Source: CAZWBR01 sp964632305 (GTDB lineage Bacteria; Bacteroidota; Bacteroidia; Bacteroidales; Prolixibacteraceae). From it: a stretch of DNA of 64,000 nt. Below the pieces are notes generated by a model. The model saw nothing but the letters and a program-made list of their open reading frames with translations. It was not told where the DNA came from and searched no databases. This document shows positions 43,287 through 52,906 of the stretch, piece after piece. Positions within the stretch are counted from its first letter, which is position 1. Each line of letters opens with the position of its first letter. The stretch spans positions 1-64,000 of the forward strand of contig CAZWBR010000019.1 of the NCBI GenBank assembly GCA_964632305.1, read 5' to 3'. The translations under genes were made by a program, and so were the position numbers.

Positions 43287-44279
43287 ATGCCCGTCAAAAT
43301 GAATCTACCGCACAATGAAAGCTTGATATTCGATATGAATGAGATGGGGCGCCGAAGGGAACCCTTTCTCTTCGTGTTTGATTTTTTATTGAAGGAACCT
43401 GTTCTTCTTCCACTACGAAAGGCGGCCAAACATGATATTTGGTATTCCATAAACGGGGAGACCAATTATCAGCAGGATGACCGGCCTTCCGAGACCTATT
43501 ATTTCAAAAAAAATCCGGTGAGCTTCGAGTCGTTCAGGAAGTCGTACGACGTGGTTCAGAAGAACCTGAAATACGGCAACTCATTCCTGACGAACCTAAC
43601 CTTTCCGACTGATATTGAGACCGATCTGTCGCTGGAGGATATTTTCCGCAGGAGCGAAGCCCCCTACAAACTGCTTTTCAAGGATAAATTCGCAGTCTTT
43701 TCGCCCGAAATCTTCATTCGGATCGACGGACAAAAGATCTCATCATATCCCATGAAAGGGACGATCGACGCGTCAATACCCAATGCCCTTGAAAAAATTC
43801 TCAGTAGTCCGAAAGAACGGGCCGAGCATCATACCATTGTCGATCTGATCAGGAACGACCTCTCGATGGTGGCCAGCAATGTTCGGGTTGAACGGTTCCG
43901 GTATGTGGATGAAATCGTTACCCACGAGAAGAAATTACTGCAGGTAAGCTCCGAAATAACCGGCCTGTTACCCGATAATTTTCATGAAAACATCGGCGAT
44001 ATCCTCTGTAAACTATTGCCCGCCGGCTCAATCAGCGGAGCCCCCAAAGCCAAAACACTTGACATTATCAATCAGGCGGAAACTTACCAGAGAGGCTATT
44101 ACACCGGCATCTTCGGCATTTATGACGGGAAGGGCGTCGAATCGGCCGTCATGATCCGGTTCATCGAACAGATGGACGGGAAAATGGTCTTTAAAAGCGG
44201 TGGCGGGATCACCGTATTCAGCAATCCCGAGGATGAATACCAGGAAATGATCGATAAAGTTTATGTCGCTATTAATTGA
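43287..44279 (+). CDS. pabB: Aminodeoxychorismate synthase component I (PabB-like)
   Basis: A 330-residue chorismate-binding enzyme, shorter than anthranilate synthase. The family core includes GNSFLTNLTFPTDIE, YPMKGTIDAS, DLIRNDLSMVA, and the catalytic-region LLPAGSISGAPKAKTLD and RGYYTGIFGIYDG. It makes 4-amino-4-deoxychorismate for folate synthesis; a glutamine amidotransferase (PabA) is not adjacent. It is 11 nt after the Crp/Fnr gene and overlaps the next gene by 17 nt. Confidence 0.87.
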   Translation: MPVKMNLPHNESLIFDMNEMGRRREPFLFVFDFLLKEPVLLPLRKAAKHDIWYSINGETNYQQDDRPSETYYFKKNPVSFESFRKSYDVVQKNLKYGNSFLTNLTFPTDIETDLSLEDIFRRSEAPYKLLFKDKFAVFSPEIFIRIDGQKISSYPMKGTIDASIPNALEKILSSPKERAEHHTIVDLIRNDLSMVASNVRVERFRYVDEIVTHEKKLLQVSSEITGLLPDNFHENIGDILCKLLPAGSISGAPKAKTLDIINQAETYQRGYYTGIFGIYDGKGVESAVMIRFIEQMDGKMVFKSGGGITVFSNPEDEYQEMIDKVYVAIN

Positions 44280-44865
44280 AACAATATGCATTGAGAACGG
44301 GGTGGCCCAACGACTGGAGTTGCACCAGGAAAGGATGGACCGGTCACAGTGTGAACTGTTCAACCACCGTGATAAGCTCGATTTGCATTCATCCATTCAT
44401 ATTCCGCAGGAGTACACGACCGGGAAAGTGAAATGCAGAGTGATCTACGACCGCACCATCCGCTCGGTAGAATTTGAACCTTACACCTTAAAGCCAATTG
44501 GCTCTTTACAATTGGTGACTGACGACCTGATTGACTATTCCTATAAATACCGGGACAGAAGTCAACTGAATTCCCTCCTCCGATTAAAAGGCTCCGCCGA
44601 CGATGTGCTCATCATAAAAAACGGCCGGATCACCGATACCAGCTTTGGCAATATTGTTTTTTGCAGGCAGGAGAAATGGTTCACCCCCTTGCATCCGCTC
44701 CTTGCCGGAACAAGAAGAGAATTCTACCTGCAGAATGGGGTTATTGAAACAAGTGAGGTCACCCTTAATGATTTAGGCTCCTTCGATCAGGCCCGGATGA
44801 TTAATGCCATGATTTCTCTGAAGGACTCCTCTCCTATTCCGATTGACCGGATTTACAAACCGTAA
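44263..44865 (+). CDS. pabC: Class IV aminotransferase-like lyase (PabC-like)
   Basis: A 200-residue protein of the class IV PLP fold, shorter than usual (~270). Blocks YSYKYRDRSQLNSLL (lysine of the PLP Schiff base probably K101), KNGRITDTSFGNIVF and the final substrate loop TPLHPLLAGTRREF are visible. It would release p-aminobenzoate from aminodeoxychorismate. It overlaps pabB by 17 nt, so the two are translated together. The missing N-terminal domain makes it shorter, a compact form found in Bacteroidetes. Confidence 0.82.
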   Translation: MSLLIETICIENGVAQRLELHQERMDRSQCELFNHRDKLDLHSSIHIPQEYTTGKVKCRVIYDRTIRSVEFEPYTLKPIGSLQLVTDDLIDYSYKYRDRSQLNSLLRLKGSADDVLIIKNGRITDTSFGNIVFCRQEKWFTPLHPLLAGTRREFYLQNGVIETSEVTLNDLGSFDQARMINAMISLKDSSPIPIDRIYKP

Positions 44866-44929
44866 CGTCAAACCAATCAGCCCGCCACGAATCCTGAACC
44901 ACGACCCTCTCTTCCTATCTTCATCGCCG

Positions 44930-45025
44930 GGGTTTTAACCTGGTTTCTGATTGGTTTCTCCAAGGTTTCTGTAACCGAGCTTACAGGAACCTTGGAGAAA
45001 CCTTAGAGCAACCTTAGAGCAACCC
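44930..45025. repeat. 11-bp-period inverted repeat, copy 3 (best copy)
   Basis: Left arm units TGGTTTCTGAT, TGGTTTCTCCA and AGGTTTCTGTA (44941-44973), right arm TACAGGAACCT, TGGAGAAACCT, TAGAGCAACCT and TAGAGCAACCC (44982-45025). The constant core GGTTTCT pairs with AGAAACC, and the variable spacers (GTA/TAC, CCA/TGG) also pair. It lies in the 490-base gene-free stretch 44866-45353. Confidence 0.8.
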
Positions 45026-45291
45026 CGGCCTTGGTACGGCTTTGACCCTTGCTAAACCTGTGGTTGCAATTATTCATCAACCACAATAATATTTTTCGGA
45101 TTCAATGAAATTCGCCCGTTCCGATTTCCAGGATTATTGAGGATCGCCATTTTTCGGCGAGCTCATATTTCCGTAGGCTGCATTCAACGAAATTCGCTGA
45201 AAGGCAGGCTATCTTTCGGGGTTTCACCAATTGCAAGTCGAATAACAGCTATTTGGCCTAATTCAAGAATCTCAAACTTCAGCCTTATAAA

Positions 45292-45333
45292 ATAACAAAG
45301 TCATCAATTTCGGGTAACTGATGACTTTGTTAT
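45292..45333 (-). terminator. Strong terminator of the Sel1-repeat gene
   Basis: A 15-bp perfect stem, ATAACAAAGTCATCA/TGATGACTTTGTTAT, 21 nt beyond the stop codon of the minus-strand gene. Confidence 0.75.
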
Positions 45334-45353
45334 AAAGAATGTTTTACCGGGCC

Positions 45354-47885
45354 TTAACTGATGATCTCGCCAAAACGGTCGACCAGCAGGTAATCGCCCC
45401 AAAAGCTAAAGGCCTGGCTTCCTTTCAGATTATGGATGCCCGATTGGGATAAGTCCCTGGCGGGAAGCCAACCAAGAGAAGCCGAGCTCGCTAAAAGCTG
45501 TTCCGCGGAATAGGAACGCTCATTAGGACAAGTTTCAGAGAACAAAAGAAGCGACAAATAGAACTGGGCAATTTCGTCCTCTTCACGCAATTGATTTAAC
45601 CGGGACCAGGCTTCCTGATATTCACCATTCTTAACCAACCGGGTCACCTCATTCAGTCTGGCGGCCCTCGAACCCGATGCAGTTGCCTTGGATATCAAGT
45701 CCTTCGCCATGCCGGTTTTTACTTCATCGTTGAAATTTTGAAGGTATCTGACCGCGAGATTATTCATAGCAGGTTCGAATCCCAGGGTGGCAGCTTTTTC
45801 AAGCCAGGATAATGCTCGTTCAGCATCGGATTGTTGCAGCATTTGCGACAGGATAAAAGCGGCTTCAGCGTTGTTGGCATCGGCGGCCTTAGTGAAAGCT
45901 TCGATTGCTTTTTGTTCATCCTTGTCAGTTCCCTCTCCTTCGAGATAGAGCTCGCCCAGGTGCAGCCAGGCCTCTGACACGCCGTTTTCAGCCGATACTT
46001 TATACCAGTTAAAGGCCTGGAAATAATCTCTTGGGATCCCTTCCCCGAAATAGTACATCCCGGCCAGATTAAACTGAGCCTGTGGATTCCCTTTGTCGGA
46101 TGCTTTCTGAAAACAGAGGAATGCTTTTTTCAGGTTTTTCTCCCCGGCATCGCCGATATACCAAAGCACCCCTAAGTTATAGGATCCCAGGGCATAACCG
46201 GCATCATCGGCCCTTGAATACCATTTAAAGGCTTCGTTGGCATCGGCGGGCTTGCCACAGCCCCGGTGCCAGCAGTTACCCAGATTGTTCATGGCTTCGG
46301 GAATCCCTGCGCCGGCAGCAAATTCATAGCATTCTACCGCTTTATCGAGATCGGTGGCAACACCTCTCCCTGTCTCGTAAAGTACCCCAAGATTGAACCG
46401 GGCTTTTGCGTACCCTGCTTCAGCAGCCTTGCTGTACCATTCGAACGCTTTGTGATCATCCTTTTCAACAGTGATCCCGTTTTCATAATAGATGCCCACC
46501 CGGAACATTGCACCGGGGACGCCTGTATTGGCTGCATTTTGGAAGTATTCAAAAGCCTTGTTCCGATCGGACCAGTAATGGATTTCTCTTTCATGAAGGA
46601 TTCCCATCAAATAGTTGGCACGGGGATGGCCCTTCTCCGCCGCACGGCTGAAATAGTCGCCGGCGGCATACAGATCTTTCTCGATCCATATCCCTTCGAA
46701 ACAATAACTGGCATATTTATATTGTGCTTCGGTATGTCCTTTCTCGGCAGCCTTTCTAAAGTAATCGACCGCCATTTTCAGATTTTTTTCAACTTCATCA
46801 CCTGTTTCGTAGCACACCGCCAGCTTGTACATCCCTTCGGCGCTACCGTTCAGGGCAGCTTTTTTCAGGTAGTCAATGCCTTTGGCGTCAGACTCCTTCA
46901 AATAGATCTCGGCCAACGCGGATTGTGCCTCTAAGTTTCCGCGGTCGGCGGCCCGATGAAACCAATTCTCATAATCCGGATCACCGGTCTCCTGCAATAG
47001 TTTACCCATTAAAAAGATGGCTTCAACATGATCGGCATGTTCGGCCTGCTGAAGATAATCTTTTGCCTTGGTCAGGTCTTTCGCGGTGACTAAGCCTTCG
47101 AGGTAGAAACGGCCCAGACATAACGCCACCTCGGAAGAGATTTCTCCTTCGATCCGGGATAGCCATTCGAAGGCGCGTTCATCGTTTTTATCTGTTCCTT
47201 TTCCTTCATGATAAAGCAGTCCGATCTTCGCGCAGGCAGGGAGAAAGCCCTCTTCCGCAGCTTTAAGATACCATTCAAAAGCTTTTTCCGGTTTCACGGG
47301 AACGGTCAATCCTTTCTCGAAGATCTCTCCCACCTTGAACCGGGCCGGGGGATAGCCCGCTTTGGCCGATTCGTACCAGTTATCGACCGCTTCTTCAACA
47401 TCCCTGTATCCGCCCTCTCCGGTTTTTAGCAACCGCCCGTAATTATATTTCGCGATACGATCGCCCCGTTTGGCCCCGCGCTGATACCATTCAAAGGCTT
47501 TCTCCATATTGACCGGTAATCCTGTGCCATTTTCGCGCATCTCACCAATATAATTGCATGCTTCGCACCCGCCTTCGCGGGCTGACTCAAGGAACCATTT
47601 CACGGATTCGGCCGCTGAGAGTTGCCGCCCCGTACCGGTGTAGTATTTCTTTCCTATAATAAAAAAGGCTTCTGACAAGCCATTACCAACCAACGCATTG
47701 TAATCCGCAACAGCCTCCAGGGTATTGGGATTGGCAGATAGCGCATCGAGCAGTATCATAGCCGCTTTGAAGCCGGATTCCAATGCCGACTCTATTTTTT
47801 TGATCCCTTTTCCGGTTTTTCCCTGTTGCAGAAGCTCAACCCCAACCCTGAAACTCTTGGGTTCCTGTATAGCCGAATTTTCCAT
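45354..47885 (-). CDS. Very long Sel1-repeat protein
   Basis: An 843-residue protein made of about twenty Sel1-like repeats of 36 residues, each of the form A-x-x-x-G-x-x-Y-x-x-G-x-G-V/I-x-K-D-x-x-K-A-F-E-W-Y-x-K-A-A. Examples are GTGRQLSAAESVKWFLESAR and GRGVATDLDKAVECYEFAAG. There is no signal peptide, so it is cytoplasmic. Sel1 proteins are scaffolds for protein complexes. It has a strong terminator and no operon partners. Its N-terminus (MENSAIQEPKSFRVGVELLQ) is not repetitive. Confidence 0.88.
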   Translation of the reverse strand: MENSAIQEPKSFRVGVELLQQGKTGKGIKKIESALESGFKAAMILLDALSANPNTLEAVADYNALVGNGLSEAFFIIGKKYYTGTGRQLSAAESVKWFLESAREGGCEACNYIGEMRENGTGLPVNMEKAFEWYQRGAKRGDRIAKYNYGRLLKTGEGGYRDVEEAVDNWYESAKAGYPPARFKVGEIFEKGLTVPVKPEKAFEWYLKAAEEGFLPACAKIGLLYHEGKGTDKNDERAFEWLSRIEGEISSEVALCLGRFYLEGLVTAKDLTKAKDYLQQAEHADHVEAIFLMGKLLQETGDPDYENWFHRAADRGNLEAQSALAEIYLKESDAKGIDYLKKAALNGSAEGMYKLAVCYETGDEVEKNLKMAVDYFRKAAEKGHTEAQYKYASYCFEGIWIEKDLYAAGDYFSRAAEKGHPRANYLMGILHEREIHYWSDRNKAFEYFQNAANTGVPGAMFRVGIYYENGITVEKDDHKAFEWYSKAAEAGYAKARFNLGVLYETGRGVATDLDKAVECYEFAAGAGIPEAMNNLGNCWHRGCGKPADANEAFKWYSRADDAGYALGSYNLGVLWYIGDAGEKNLKKAFLCFQKASDKGNPQAQFNLAGMYYFGEGIPRDYFQAFNWYKVSAENGVSEAWLHLGELYLEGEGTDKDEQKAIEAFTKAADANNAEAAFILSQMLQQSDAERALSWLEKAATLGFEPAMNNLAVRYLQNFNDEVKTGMAKDLISKATASGSRAARLNEVTRLVKNGEYQEAWSRLNQLREEDEIAQFYLSLLLFSETCPNERSYSAEQLLASSASLGWLPARDLSQSGIHNLKGSQAFSFWGDYLLVDRFGEIIS

Positions 47886-48167
47886 TCACCATTTATTTAG
47901 ACTGAATATCAGACACTTCAATCAACTACAAATAAAATATTCATGTTAATTAAGGTTGGTTAAAAATACTCTTTTTACAAACCTTTTCTGCTGATTTCAT
48001 GAAGGATTAGATTCAAACGGGAGAATATTTACTGAAAGGGCCTAAACCTTAAGCCCGTTTCTCCGTTAACAGAAGGTCGAAAAGATGAATCACACATAAG
48101 ATAAACTTATTGAAAGTGGTTTTGAGATTCATTCGATTTGCTCTATATTTACTCTAAATCACGAATT

Positions 48168-48710
48168 ATGGATCCATACTCTATTCTCAATAAATATTAC
48201 CAGCCTAACTCGAAGGGTTATAAGATCCTGGCAGATCACAGCCGGATGGTTGCGGAGAAAGCCTTATTGATTGCCTCGAACCATCCGGAACTGAATCCTG
48301 ATCTGAAATTTATTGAAGAAGCAGCAATGCTTCATGATATTGGGATCTTTAAGACAAACGCGGCCAACTTGTTCTGTTACGGTGAATACCCATACCTCTG
48401 TCACGGTTATCTTGGCAATGAGATACTGATCAGGGAGGGATATCCTGATCACGCATTGGTATGTGAACGTCACACAGGAGTCGGGATAACCGTTAAAGAT
48501 ATAATTGCCAATAATTTACCTCTACCTCACAGGGATTATGTACCGGTAAGCATCGAAGAGCAGATCATCTGTTTTGCCGACAAGTTTTATTCCAAGGGAG
48601 CCGGTGAGATCCTTAGGGAAAAGTCGCTGGAGGAAGTCAGAAAATCGATTGGCCGCTTCGGAGATAAAGGAGTTAACCGCTTTAATGAGTGGTGCGAAAT
48701 ATTCCTTTAA
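48168..48710 (+). CDS. HD-domain phosphohydrolase
   Basis: A 180-residue HD protein. The start ATG is 48168 rather than 48138, as the upstream codons lie at the AT-rich promoter. Metal-binding residues are seen as LADHSRMVAEKA (H), AAMLHDIGIF (HD), then CHGYLGNEIL and ERHTGVG, and CFADKFYSKG (D near the end). HD proteins hydrolyse nucleotides or phosphodiesters. It is convergent with the LptD gene, and both ends are 4 nt apart. Confidence 0.88.
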   Translation: MDPYSILNKYYQPNSKGYKILADHSRMVAEKALLIASNHPELNPDLKFIEEAAMLHDIGIFKTNAANLFCYGEYPYLCHGYLGNEILIREGYPDHALVCERHTGVGITVKDIIANNLPLPHRDYVPVSIEEQIICFADKFYSKGAGEILREKSLEEVRKSIGRFGDKGVNRFNEWCEIFL

Positions 48711-48714
48711 TGAT

Positions 48715-51384
48715 TTAATAATTGGCGTTATCGTAGAAGCTTTGGCGTTTGCTTAATTTCAAATCCTGCAGCATGGAAGCCGTGGCCCTGATGGTGAAGC
48801 TATAGCTCTGCCGGTAGCCGAAAGGAATAAGGTTAAGCGACATTTGGAAACAATGCAGGTCGCGGAAGATATTAAACTGGGTAAAGGATACATCCATCTT
48901 TTGGATATCGAGGCCTGAGGAGAATCCTACTTTCCAATTTTTAGTCAGATTAATATTACCATTAAAGTCGACCGTTTGAGTAATCGAAGCGGAAGTCTTC
49001 GGGTTAGGCTTATTATACCTGAAAGAGTAATCGAAGCGTATATCCCACGGGACACTGAAATCGGCGTATTCAGGTATTTCGGTATAAGTATTTCTCAAGT
49101 TTTCGATCAAGGCCTGCTCTTCCTGCTCAGAAGATGTTCCTTCGGCAGATCCCTCCGGATTGGCGCCTTCTTTTTTCTCCTTCGATTTAAAGGCATAGCC
49201 AAAAGAGAGGTTTGCACTGGTAAGCCGGGCCAGTTTTCCGGATTGACTAATCTCGAATTTATTAATCAGGTGGCCGTCTTCGAAAGCATAAGGATCGAGT
49301 ATCGCGCCCATATTAACATCGATTCCGCCGACTTTTGTCCGTGCCGAGACATTAATATTGGAGAGATTGAGCGAATCAGCAGCCAGATTGTAGGAAGTAT
49401 TGAAGGAGAGCTGATCGAGCAGTCTTATTTTCTTGTATTTCTCATTCCCGGTTGTATCCTGTGAATTCAGTTTTTTCATCTCAAGGGTATTGTTCAGGCT
49501 GAAACCGATAGAGCCTGAACGACCTGAAGAAGCGGTGCCATACAATGCGCCTTCGTGATGAGGATATCGCAAACTAACCGGGAATCCGTCCTCGTCGTAA
49601 TATTCAATCGTTTCGTACATCCCGTAGCGTGCGTTACTGAAATCGGGGCGCATACTAAAGCTAAGACTCGGCGTCATCACGTGACGGATGCCCACGATTT
49701 TTGAATTCTTGCTTAGCGGCAAATAATCGCCGTATATTATTGTTGAAGCACCAACGCTGAAGGAATAATCGTAATCGCGGGTAAATCCGTTGATGGTATC
49801 GGTAATTTCAACCTGTTTGGTCGTTTCATTATAGGCCTTGCGGATTTGCTGGGTATACCATCTTTCGTTATAATTAAAGGCCGGACTTATGGTGATATAT
49901 TTTAATGCCCTGAAAGAAGTACTCAACGGGATGCTGTGCTTTACCCCGTTTCTCCAATCGGAGGTCAGGGATGAGTGCATCAGTTTATATTCTTTAGTAT
50001 TGATGGTATTCTGCATATCCATCGAATAACTCAACCCGATCTTCTCGTACCAATGCTCCTCCCCGCTCCTGTTCTTGGATTTAAACGGATAAACTCTTGA
50101 CATATTAAATGTCATTTGAGGGAGCGTTAAACTGATAGTGGTATCACGGCTATTCTGCGAATGGCGTAAAGAAGCGGAAAGGGTGAATGGCGAGTTTTCC
50201 CACCGTTTGGAATAGGAAATGCTCGATTGTTTGGTATTGGTCAAATAGTTCTGTGTGGTATAGGCATTATTCTGATCGTATTGACTGGTCGAGAAATTCA
50301 CACTCGCGCTAAACGTTTGATTGGGACTGGCTTTAGCATCCATGGCGTGGGTCCATGTAATGGCAAAATCGTTCTGGGTCTGGTAATCCGGCAATCCTTT
50401 ATCGCCAAAAACGTTCTTGTAATACTTCAGATCGAAGGAGCCGTTAAACTTGTATTTGACCCGATAGTTGGTATGCATCTTAACCCCACGGGAACCTTTT
50501 GAATAAAGATCGCCCCGCAAAGCCAAATCGAAATAATCGTTGGCTGCCCAATAGTATCCAAAATCGCGAAGGAAAAATCCCCGGTTAATTTCATCTCCAT
50601 ACGAAGGCATAAGGAAACCGGATGAGAAGGATGGCGAATTAGGGAAAAATCCAAACGGAACAAATACAAAGTAGATGGGTAAATCTTCCAACACTAAATA
50701 AGCAGGACCAGTCACAATTTTTTTGTTGGATAATACTTTGGCTTTAGTCATTTCCAGATAGAAATGAGGGTGATCAGCATCGCAGGTCGTGTATTTTCCA
50801 TTTTTCAAACAATACGTTGAATCGTTGAGCAATTTTGTCCGTGCGCTATGGACATAGCCCCCCTCCTGTTCAGTCACGACTCCAAAAACAATCCCTTTTT
50901 TCGTTTTAAAGTTGTATTTTATTTCATCAGCCTCAAATTCCTGATCTCCCTGTTTGAATACGGGTTTTCCGACAATAGTTCCGGTAGAATCGGGTTTTCC
51001 GACCGCATAAATCAGATTACTGTCGCGGTTCAATTCGATGTACTGAGCTTTTAATTCAATATCTTTATAATTGACCTGAGCGTTCTCATACATATAGATT
51101 TTATCGGAAGTATTGCTGAAGGTGATGTAACCATCGGCTTTATATTCGACCTCGGCATCAAAGCCGGAGGATTCATCTGTTGTTTCGACAGTATCGATAA
51201 CCAAAGTATCTTTAACCAGTTCTGGCATCGCAGATATCGGTGTTCCACCGTTTAACGGGGTCTGCGAATTACGTCGTAAAGACCTGACTGTCTGCTCTTG
51301 TCCTGAAATAGAGGAATAGCAAACAGTAAACAAAACAATAATCACTATAAAAATTCGAAACTTGCCCAAAATCAACAATTTCAA
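48715..51384 (-). CDS. lptD: LPS-assembly protein LptD-like outer membrane protein
   Basis: An 889-residue protein with an N-terminal signal peptide (about 1-28). The OstA-like N-terminal beta jellyroll follows (residues about 70-200, with VNYKDIELKAQYIELNRDSN). The rest is a large beta-barrel with many alternating hydrophobic/aromatic strands and a conserved GFLMPSYGDEINRGFFLRDF. It exports LPS or lipo-oligosaccharide to the surface. The fraction of aromatic residues near strand ends fits a barrel. It is divergent from the amidase gene. Confidence 0.88.
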   Translation of the reverse strand: MKLLILGKFRIFIVIIVLFTVCYSSISGQEQTVRSLRRNSQTPLNGGTPISAMPELVKDTLVIDTVETTDESSGFDAEVEYKADGYITFSNTSDKIYMYENAQVNYKDIELKAQYIELNRDSNLIYAVGKPDSTGTIVGKPVFKQGDQEFEADEIKYNFKTKKGIVFGVVTEQEGGYVHSARTKLLNDSTYCLKNGKYTTCDADHPHFYLEMTKAKVLSNKKIVTGPAYLVLEDLPIYFVFVPFGFFPNSPSFSSGFLMPSYGDEINRGFFLRDFGYYWAANDYFDLALRGDLYSKGSRGVKMHTNYRVKYKFNGSFDLKYYKNVFGDKGLPDYQTQNDFAITWTHAMDAKASPNQTFSASVNFSTSQYDQNNAYTTQNYLTNTKQSSISYSKRWENSPFTLSASLRHSQNSRDTTISLTLPQMTFNMSRVYPFKSKNRSGEEHWYEKIGLSYSMDMQNTINTKEYKLMHSSLTSDWRNGVKHSIPLSTSFRALKYITISPAFNYNERWYTQQIRKAYNETTKQVEITDTINGFTRDYDYSFSVGASTIIYGDYLPLSKNSKIVGIRHVMTPSLSFSMRPDFSNARYGMYETIEYYDEDGFPVSLRYPHHEGALYGTASSGRSGSIGFSLNNTLEMKKLNSQDTTGNEKYKKIRLLDQLSFNTSYNLAADSLNLSNINVSARTKVGGIDVNMGAILDPYAFEDGHLINKFEISQSGKLARLTSANLSFGYAFKSKEKKEGANPEGSAEGTSSEQEEQALIENLRNTYTEIPEYADFSVPWDIRFDYSFRYNKPNPKTSASITQTVDFNGNINLTKNWKVGFSSGLDIQKMDVSFTQFNIFRDLHCFQMSLNLIPFGYRQSYSFTIRATASMLQDLKLSKRQSFYDNANY

Positions 51385-51565
51385 GGGTTAAGTCAATCTA
51401 ACATAACAGAGATAGAATCTCTCCGGCAAAAGTAAAAAATCCAACCGGACTAACCGACAACCTTGAAAAATAATTTATTCTTCTATTTTTGTAGTAATCT
51501 TAAATTCACCAGAATTTTTGATTGATAATTATAAAAATGGCCAACGATCATTTAAGAATATCGAA

Positions 51566-52765
51566 ATGAAATGGAACTCTGCACTATTAATTTTAATAAT
51601 GATGGTCTGTCATTCATCCCTGTTTGCAAAAAATGCCACTACGGGGATCAGAACCGTCATTATTGATCCCGGACATGGAGGGAAAGATCCCGGAGCAGTC
51701 GTTGGTAAAGCCAGAGAAAAAGCGATAGTGCTGGATATCAGCTTAAAATTGGGTAACCTCATCAAAAAAAACCTCCCGGATGTTAAAGTGGTTTACACCA
51801 GAGACAAAGACGTATTTGTACCACTATATGAACGGGCCCAGATCGCCAATAAGAACAATGCAGACCTTTTTATTTCCGTTCATGCCAACTATTGCGGAAC
51901 TCCATCAGTAAAGGGAACAGAAACATACGTGCTTGGCCTGCACCGTACTCAGGACAATCTCGATGTGGCCAAGAAAGAGAATAGTGTCATTCTTCTTGAA
52001 GATGATTATACCACGCGATATGAAGGTTTTGATCCTAATCATTCTGAATCCTATATCATGTTTGAACTTATTCAGGATAATTATATTGAACAGAGCGTCA
52101 CGTTTGCCGGGATGATCCAGGATCAGTTCAGGGTTCAGGCCCAGCGTTCGGACCGGGATGTCAGGCAGGCCGGTTTTTTGGTTCTTCGCGAGACAGCCAT
52201 GCCCAGTGTTTTGGTTGAAGCAGGTTATCTGAGTAATAAAGATGAAAATGCTTATTTGATTACCGAAAAAGGGCGTGAAGAGATTGCTTACGCGATATAT
52301 CAATCATTGTTCAACTATAAGACCAAATTTGAATCCAGATTAAGCCATACTGCTCCTAATAAATCGGATTCTGTTAAAGAGAATAAAAAAGGGGAAAAAA
52401 GTACAAAGGAAGAGGCAAGAAGAGATACCCTCAATCCTCCGTCAAATCGAAATGGTCAAGCTGCAACAAATGAATACAATCCTAAAGGAACAAATTCATT
52501 GAAGGGAGATTCATTCATCTACGCTATCCAGATTGCCTCTTCCAAAGTCAAAATCCCTTTAAATTCAGCCTCTTTCAAAGGCATCAATGATATAAAGGAA
52601 TTATCCGTCAAAGGAACATTCAAATATCTTTGTTATGAAGCAGAAGATATTGCTATAGCCAAAAGTCACTTAAGGGAGATTCAGGGAAAAATCCCGGGAG
52701 CTTTTATCGTGGCCATTAAAGATGGGATTACTCAACCTGCGAATGAGGTTTTGAAAAAGAAGTAA
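51566..52765 (+). CDS. N-acetylmuramoyl-L-alanine amidase with SPOR-like domain
   Basis: A 399-residue protein. The start at 51566 (MKWNSALLILIMMVCHSSLF) is preferred to a TTG 48 nt upstream. A signal peptide is followed by an Amidase_3 domain (about residues 25-265): catalytic His in IDPGHGGKDPGA, DLFISVHAN (His), and VLVEAGYLSN (Glu). A charged linker (about 270-325) leads to a SPOR-like domain (about 328-390, FIYAIQIASSKVKIPLNS). It cleaves septal peptidoglycan. It is followed by an MlaD-like gene at 141 nt. Confidence 0.9.
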   Translation: MKWNSALLILIMMVCHSSLFAKNATTGIRTVIIDPGHGGKDPGAVVGKAREKAIVLDISLKLGNLIKKNLPDVKVVYTRDKDVFVPLYERAQIANKNNADLFISVHANYCGTPSVKGTETYVLGLHRTQDNLDVAKKENSVILLEDDYTTRYEGFDPNHSESYIMFELIQDNYIEQSVTFAGMIQDQFRVQAQRSDRDVRQAGFLVLRETAMPSVLVEAGYLSNKDENAYLITEKGREEIAYAIYQSLFNYKTKFESRLSHTAPNKSDSVKENKKGEKSTKEEARRDTLNPPSNRNGQAATNEYNPKGTNSLKGDSFIYAIQIASSKVKIPLNSASFKGINDIKELSVKGTFKYLCYEAEDIAIAKSHLREIQGKIPGAFIVAIKDGITQPANEVLKKK

Positions 52766-52906
52766 AAACGAAATGAATTTTTATTTCATTTAAATCCTGA
52801 GTAATTTTGCAATATCATTTAACTTGTATTCTTACAATAATAGGATAAGCGTTGTTAAAGTAAATTAATCCATTTGGGGATTACAACAAAACTTAAATAT
52901 TAAGCA

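Noticed and set aside
44866..45353. CRISPR array
   Set aside because: The 11-bp units are too short and inverted; there are no spacers of regular length and no cas genes.
46266..46934. 222-residue plus-strand frame inside the Sel1 gene
   Set aside because: Antisense to repeats; its periodic composition is a by-product of the Sel1 repeats.
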